DNA from: CAYJSJ01 sp964373065
GTDB lineage: Bacteria > Patescibacteriota > Gracilibacteria > Peribacterales > Peribacteraceae
Direction: 5' to 3'
Assembly (NCBI GenBank): GCA_964373065.1
Contig: CAYJSJ010000005.1
Coordinates: 1-54,583, forward strand
DNA length: 54,583 nt
In this document: in pieces, positions 49,748 through 54,583 of the stretch
How positions within the stretch are numbered: the stretch's first letter is position 1
How the letters are laid out: every line of letters begins with the position of its first letter
Program-made: the position numbers and the translations under genes
The notes under the pieces: model-generated
What the model was told of the DNA's origin: nothing
Database searches by the model: none
What the model saw: the letters and a program-made list of their open reading frames with translations, nothing else

Positions 49748-52700
49748 ATGCTGGCATACCGCTGGCACCGGCACTTTGCAAAAAAGCTCTTCCGCCCTTG
49801 GGGCGAGAGGAGGGTTCTGGCGTTTGCGACAAGTGGAACAGGCGGGGATGCTGGGGATGAGGATAATCTCGAAGAGGCAAACAAGAACGTGGAAGATCTC
49901 CACGTACCGGAAAACAGTACGCAGCAAGAGATCGGTACTATCGCAAAAAAAATGCGTTCCAAAATGGAAATGGTCAAACCCCTCCTGAAGAAGGCGGCTC
50001 TCCATCCTTTCGTGCTCGGAGCAGGAATCAGCATCCTGAAGAGGCTTCATCCTGACAATGAAGAGATTGACCCAAACGTCGTATCGATCATAGAAAAAAG
50101 TGAGCGATACCTCGAGGCGGAACGCGAGGGTAAAGATATCGATCCTCTACGTAAAGAATTGTCGGAAGACATTGGGCACATGATGGATCGACCGGACATT
50201 GCGTTTGCTCTTGCAAAAGCATTCGAGCAAAGAATGGAACATTATCACGAACTGGAACGCATGATTGGTTCCAAACCAGAATCACTCGCGAGACTGGTAA
50301 AGCTCGAACACGATTTACGACTTCAAGGCGATGCAAACCTCGAAACACTCAGTTCTCCCGATATGTGGACCGAGGAGCATCTTGATGCAATACTCGAAGA
50401 GATCGGTCTCAATCCAACTACACTACTCAGTCAGAACAGCGACAATTTGAGTCGAGAGGAAAGAAAAGCGCGCGATTTCTGTCTTCAAGTAGATACATCA
50501 GCTATTCGATCCGAGGATGGCAAACCGACAAAAGAGTTGAAACTCCAAATGCTCTACAATGCAGTGATCTCTGCGAGAAAGATAGGAACTCTGGAAAAAG
50601 CAGATATTGGAACGGAAACTACTCTGCAAAATACAAAAGAAATAAAGAGGATTTTATTTAAACAAATGCTTCGAAGTCGAAGGCACCTAGAAAGTACCAT
50701 CATGCTGAAAGCTATGGAACTGGGGGAGCAGTGGTCGAAGCTTCGCGAACATATCACAGATGGGGCGGGAACAACTGATGACGATGCTATAGCAAGATAC
50801 CTCGGTATGAGTCTCCTAGCATTTCGCCGCAGACGATCGGAGATTGACCACACACTGCAGTGCGCACTCCGCGTCTCTAAACTCAAGGAAAATCCGGATG
50901 ATCTCACGAGCAAGGACATCGATGATTCGGATAATCTGCGCAAGGCATCGGATACGGAATTCACCGGTGAGGCAGAGAAACTCCTCGCCGAACTGAGCAA
51001 CCTAGACTGGCTCGGCATCACGCAGATGGAATCCCGGGTATCGGGCTTCCGCGGACTCGATGCACATGACCGAAAGGCGGAACAGGCATGGGCCTCTTCG
51101 CGGGCACGTCGGCTCGAAACTGCAGAAAGCATGATCCGATCCGATCCGTCACTCAAAGAACACCTCGCCGAATTGCTTAATTTTGGTCCGGAGACCGACC
51201 TCGAAGAACAATTGCAGGGCATGCACCGGCATGCGGAAGTCTGCACACGCGTCCGGGACGGAAGTGTGACGGCGGAAGACTATGACCACTTGCACGAAAA
51301 CCTCTCTAAAGAACGCAGAACAAAGCTCGATAGGATGCTCCTTGCCGTAGAGAGCCCGTCCTTCCTCTCGCAGCTGAGAAGGGATAAAAAACTTTTGCAA
51401 AAAAGTACGGTGCCGAATGCGGAGCAAACCCGGGATGCAATTACGGAAGAATTGGATGCCACCGTCGGAACGCTCTTTGAGAGCGGTATCGGATCTGCGC
51501 CGAAGCATCCGCTTTTGCGACACGAGACATGCGCTGCGCTCCATGTGCCGGAACAATTGTCGACATTCATTACGGGCATAGATCGGCAGATGAAATCCCT
51601 TGTCCATATGAAAGGCGCCAAAGCGGATGAGCTGCTCCGCGCATGCGCACTGCATGTGCAAAAACTGACGAAGACTGTTGCGGAATTGAATCATCTGCAA
51701 GGAAGGGATGCCCGCACGCGCATTCGCAGCATCCCCCCTAAACGCATCACCGAGTACGAGGAAGTCGCACGCACCACGAAGACAGCAGCATGCTACAACC
51801 GCACGGACGGCGTGATCTACATCAATGAGAGCATGATCCGCAGCGGCGAGCACCGCCAGGCTGTCCTTCATCACGAGCAAGGCCATGCCATAGTCGATAC
51901 TCTCGTGCATCGGGTCGGTGTCCTGCCAATGCTCTTCGTTGCACTACACGAGACACTAGCTGAAGAGATGCCGGGAGACATTGACAGCAGAACGTTCGAC
52001 GACCTTCTCTCGACCCGTGAGAACGCATGGCACATCAGTGCACTTCGCACACCAATCTACAGAAAGGAGCTTGCAGCGATCGAGCGAAGGGGGGGGACGG
52101 ATCGCAACGCGCACGAAACCTTAGCGACACAGAGAACAAACGCACAGATCAAAGAGCTTCTCATGGACGAGCTGATTAACAAGTATGCAACGTGGACGCA
52201 TAGCGGCAAGAGCGCGAAAGGATTCGCTCCGCAAGACATACAACTGTTTAGCTGTCTGGAAGGCGAAAAGGAACAGAACCCCGTCGCATTCGATACAGAG
52301 CAAATTGCGAAGAGTCTTGAACCGAATATCGCACTGCAAATCTCAGAAGACGAAATGGCAGACATCTTTGCAAAAGAAAACCCGGAACATAGCGGTAGCT
52401 CGCCGAAAATTTCTGTCTCAAACGTTGGCCAAAAAATCTCGGACGCTCAAGACCAGTTGGGCTCCATCTACAGATTTATTCGTGATCATAACAATACGGA
52501 AGGAATTGAAGAATTCACCGCTTGGACAGATGAATGGAGGGATGCATTTGAAGAGCGGATAAAAAACCCATTTTACGAATTTAGGGAAGGCGAAGATTCC
52601 GATCAACTGGAAAAGCGACTGGGAAATCTACTGGGAAAACTGGAGAAAGATTTTTTTACTCCCGCTACGAAGCAAATGAATGCCGTCAAAAAAGCGGAGA

Positions 52701-54505
52701 TAGAAAAAGGATCTGAAGCGAAAGGGTCCAAAGGGCTCTGGCAGACACTCAGAGGTATAGAATTTGCATCGATCAACGATGTCATCAGCATGTGTAAGTC
52801 TGTCGGAGAAGACCTGCAACGCATGTGGAAACGACGCGGAGAACGCGTACAGAGCGTACTTGGCCAGAGCATAACAAGCTGGATACCCGACAACAATCTC
52901 TGGGGGCTCTCGTATGCGGGACAGCTGAAGCACGAATTCCAGAGGCGTTCCAGCGCATCAGAACTCTCCGAGGTACAGCAATGGAAAGACGCACTCAAAG
53001 ACCTCGACAGTTTTTCATTGCAAGACATGCTCAGAACCTCCCGAACTAAAGACCAAGTACGTGCACTCTGCGAACTTCTGATCGAGAAGGGACGTCTGAA
53101 CTTCAACGACGAAAAATTCTGGGACACGCTTATGTTCTTCAGCGGTATCAAAATGCCGAAAGACGCATGTCGCAATAACAGCATACTCAGAGACAAATGG
53201 CTGCAGAGAATGGTGACGGAAATATGGTCGGACAAAGACAAGTTCTACGACTGGCGGCAGAGTAACGACAATGGCATCCGCAGCGGCAAAGAAAAATTCA
53301 CGCAGGTTTGCGACCAGCTCAGTAACATCCGTGGGGGCCTTGCAGGAACCTTAGAGAGGCAACTGAGACTCTGGACGAAGGGAAAACAAACAGGCTCGAT
53401 ACCGGAAGAAGTCAACCCGCACCTGTACGAAAAAATCCTTCACTACGCCATGGGCAATGGAAAAATGTCGATGGAAGATAAGCTTTTTTATCTCGTGCAG
53501 GGGTGCAGACACGGCCTCATCAGCATAGAACGCCTCCAAGCCCTTGCGGGCGAGGACGGCGGAGTGCTCAACAAGTTTCCCTTAATCGATTATTTCACGA
53601 CGCATAACAATACGCTTCCGGAGCTCGAGGAAATCGGAAATCGCATACAAGAAGATGCAGACCACTTTGTGCCGGGGCAGAAGACAACCCTCTGGATCCA
53701 TAACGAGGTCATTCAGAACAGCGAAGCACGAGCACGTATGTCCAAAGCAATGTCCGGTGAACGCATGCAGGAACTTGACCATGAAGACATTCCGACACTC
53801 GCGGCGATCATGGACTATAAAAATGTGGAAGAAATTACAGGTTTGCTTTCAGGTGACCGGTTTAAAATCAGTTATGAAGCAGCAAAAAACTGGTATACGG
53901 GCGGTGGAGGAACTGCACCGAAAATCCTCGCACGAAAAGCACAGCTGCACAAAAAAGGCCTTGCGCGATTTACCGACCAAGATTGCGTGAATGCAGCACG
54001 CATGATTACTGCCTATACGCACTTCGATAACATCGTCACAGGAAACGCCTATGGCGGTAAAAGGATCGAAGTAACTCTTGATCAAATGGACCAATCTGGA
54101 GCCCCCTCTACGGGGAAGCATACCGTAAAGGAATTTCGCACTCCCATGCATAATTTCGTACGCGAAATTCTGAAGAATTCCAATATAGGGTGGGGGCAAG
54201 GGAATCTCAAAAACGTCACTCTCGACAGTTATATTCGTAGTGAAGAAGAAAACAATTCCAATGCAATTATCTACGCAGAAGAACGAAAAAAGGATAATTA
54301 CAAAGCAACCGGTGATGTGCAGAAACAATTAACCGCCGCGCTGCTTGCAAATAAACCGCTCCTCATCAATATACTCGCAAGTCATGCGGATAACTTTCTC
54401 GAAGAGGGTGGCGTAAGAGATCTGAGTGAAGCAAAAGTGGAACACTACTATTCGGCGATGAAAAATCGTGGAATCGTGCCGATACATGCGGGAACTGCAG
54501 CGTAA
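49748..54505 (+). CDS. Giant (1585-residue) HExxH metalloprotease-like protein of unknown function
   Basis: 1585 residues with no evident signal peptide or membrane helix. Helical, acidic N-terminal half (for example 100-230, 320-640). At 709-713 is HEQGH in the context RQAVLHHEQGHAIVD, the zinc-binding HExxH of gluzincin-type proteases. Candidate third ligands are Glu735 in HETLAEE and Glu808 in ELLMDELINKYATW. The C-terminal 700 residues are helix-rich without known domains. Genes this large in CPR genomes often encode surface or effector proteins, but here no export signal is seen. It follows the membrane protein at 49268 with no gap. Probably a zinc-dependent peptidase with a large scaffold; substrate unknown. 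Confidence 0.75.
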   Translation: MLAYRWHRHFAKKLFRPWGERRVLAFATSGTGGDAGDEDNLEEANKNVEDLHVPENSTQQEIGTIAKKMRSKMEMVKPLLKKAALHPFVLGAGISILKRLHPDNEEIDPNVVSIIEKSERYLEAEREGKDIDPLRKELSEDIGHMMDRPDIAFALAKAFEQRMEHYHELERMIGSKPESLARLVKLEHDLRLQGDANLETLSSPDMWTEEHLDAILEEIGLNPTTLLSQNSDNLSREERKARDFCLQVDTSAIRSEDGKPTKELKLQMLYNAVISARKIGTLEKADIGTETTLQNTKEIKRILFKQMLRSRRHLESTIMLKAMELGEQWSKLREHITDGAGTTDDDAIARYLGMSLLAFRRRRSEIDHTLQCALRVSKLKENPDDLTSKDIDDSDNLRKASDTEFTGEAEKLLAELSNLDWLGITQMESRVSGFRGLDAHDRKAEQAWASSRARRLETAESMIRSDPSLKEHLAELLNFGPETDLEEQLQGMHRHAEVCTRVRDGSVTAEDYDHLHENLSKERRTKLDRMLLAVESPSFLSQLRRDKKLLQKSTVPNAEQTRDAITEELDATVGTLFESGIGSAPKHPLLRHETCAALHVPEQLSTFITGIDRQMKSLVHMKGAKADELLRACALHVQKLTKTVAELNHLQGRDARTRIRSIPPKRITEYEEVARTTKTAACYNRTDGVIYINESMIRSGEHRQAVLHHEQGHAIVDTLVHRVGVLPMLFVALHETLAEEMPGDIDSRTFDDLLSTRENAWHISALRTPIYRKELAAIERRGGTDRNAHETLATQRTNAQIKELLMDELINKYATWTHSGKSAKGFAPQDIQLFSCLEGEKEQNPVAFDTEQIAKSLEPNIALQISEDEMADIFAKENPEHSGSSPKISVSNVGQKISDAQDQLGSIYRFIRDHNNTEGIEEFTAWTDEWRDAFEERIKNPFYEFREGEDSDQLEKRLGNLLGKLEKDFFTPATKQMNAVKKAEIEKGSEAKGSKGLWQTLRGIEFASINDVISMCKSVGEDLQRMWKRRGERVQSVLGQSITSWIPDNNLWGLSYAGQLKHEFQRRSSASELSEVQQWKDALKDLDSFSLQDMLRTSRTKDQVRALCELLIEKGRLNFNDEKFWDTLMFFSGIKMPKDACRNNSILRDKWLQRMVTEIWSDKDKFYDWRQSNDNGIRSGKEKFTQVCDQLSNIRGGLAGTLERQLRLWTKGKQTGSIPEEVNPHLYEKILHYAMGNGKMSMEDKLFYLVQGCRHGLISIERLQALAGEDGGVLNKFPLIDYFTTHNNTLPELEEIGNRIQEDADHFVPGQKTTLWIHNEVIQNSEARARMSKAMSGERMQELDHEDIPTLAAIMDYKNVEEITGLLSGDRFKISYEAAKNWYTGGGGTAPKILARKAQLHKKGLARFTDQDCVNAARMITAYTHFDNIVTGNAYGGKRIEVTLDQMDQSGAPSTGKHTVKEFRTPMHNFVREILKNSNIGWGQGNLKNVTLDSYIRSEEENNSNAIIYAEERKKDNYKATGDVQKQLTAALLANKPLLINILASHADNFLEEGGVRDLSEAKVEHYYSAMKNRGIVPIHAGTAA

Positions 54506-54583
54506 GAAGGCATCGCCCCAGCCCCCCGAGCCTAAACCTCCTTGCATATCACCATAGAAGTGCGCAATGATTCCCCCCTATGC

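Overview
The window looks like a chromosomal piece of a Candidate Phyla Radiation (Patescibacteria) bacterium, most likely of the Peregrinibacteria/Peribacteria kind. This is an inference from gene content; no 16S gene is present. The standard genetic code is used (TGA is a stop), GC is near 50 percent, and essential genes are scattered singly among many genes of unknown function. Biosynthesis is represented only by purL and eno. Cell-envelope genes are those of a walled cell with a modified surface: murC, murJ, lepB, a csaB-type pyruvyl transferase, SLH and DUF11 proteins, and sorting-signal-like C termini.

Layout. 1-2.2 kb: a 104-bp direct repeat, a small stress-type protein and a vitamin K-dependent gamma-carboxylase homologue. 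2.2-8.1 kb: a giant DUF11 surface protein, pth (with an apparent ATC start), a PH-domain membrane protein, lepB, secE and nusG. 8.1-8.7 kb: a type II toxin-antitoxin operon with two operator-like palindromes. 8.8-17 kb: murJ, purL, an LPQTG protein, an SLH protein, murC and an FtsB-like protein. 17-30 kb: tRNA-fMet, rpmA, lepA, csaB, rplS, a winged-helix regulator, a VirB6-like membrane protein with a partner, infB and a DHH phosphoesterase. 29.6-37 kb is accessory: a Fic protein, an arginine-methyltransferase-like enzyme, an internally duplicated unknown protein, a broken phage terminase small-subunit-like gene, a serine-recombinase remnant against tRNA-Pro, and small membrane proteins. 37-48 kb: eno, corA, an Lgt-like protein, thrS without a TGS domain, dnaA, rseP and comF. 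48-54.6 kb: tRNA-Val with a truncated upstream repeat, a palindromic element and a 1585-residue HExxH protein.

Two genome-wide patterns stand out. First, many genes have a -10-like hexamer ending only 5-8 nt before the start codon, which implies leaderless mRNAs. Second, short tandem repeats (CAATTTT, GATTGAA, CAACCGA, GTTGCTAA and telomere-like CCCTAA) recur between genes and also lie in frame inside purL, murC, lepA and the ftsB-like gene. Separately, an 87-89 bp palindromic element is present twice; one copy splits the terminase-like gene at a point that can be reconstructed to the base.

Two runs of 100 N (15422-15521 and 48235-48334) are assembly gaps, and both sit inside tandem repeats. 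Functional links that can be drawn: SLH protein, CsaB and sorting-signal proteins form a surface-layer theme; SecE, LepB, RseP and an Lgt-like protein form an export and membrane theme.
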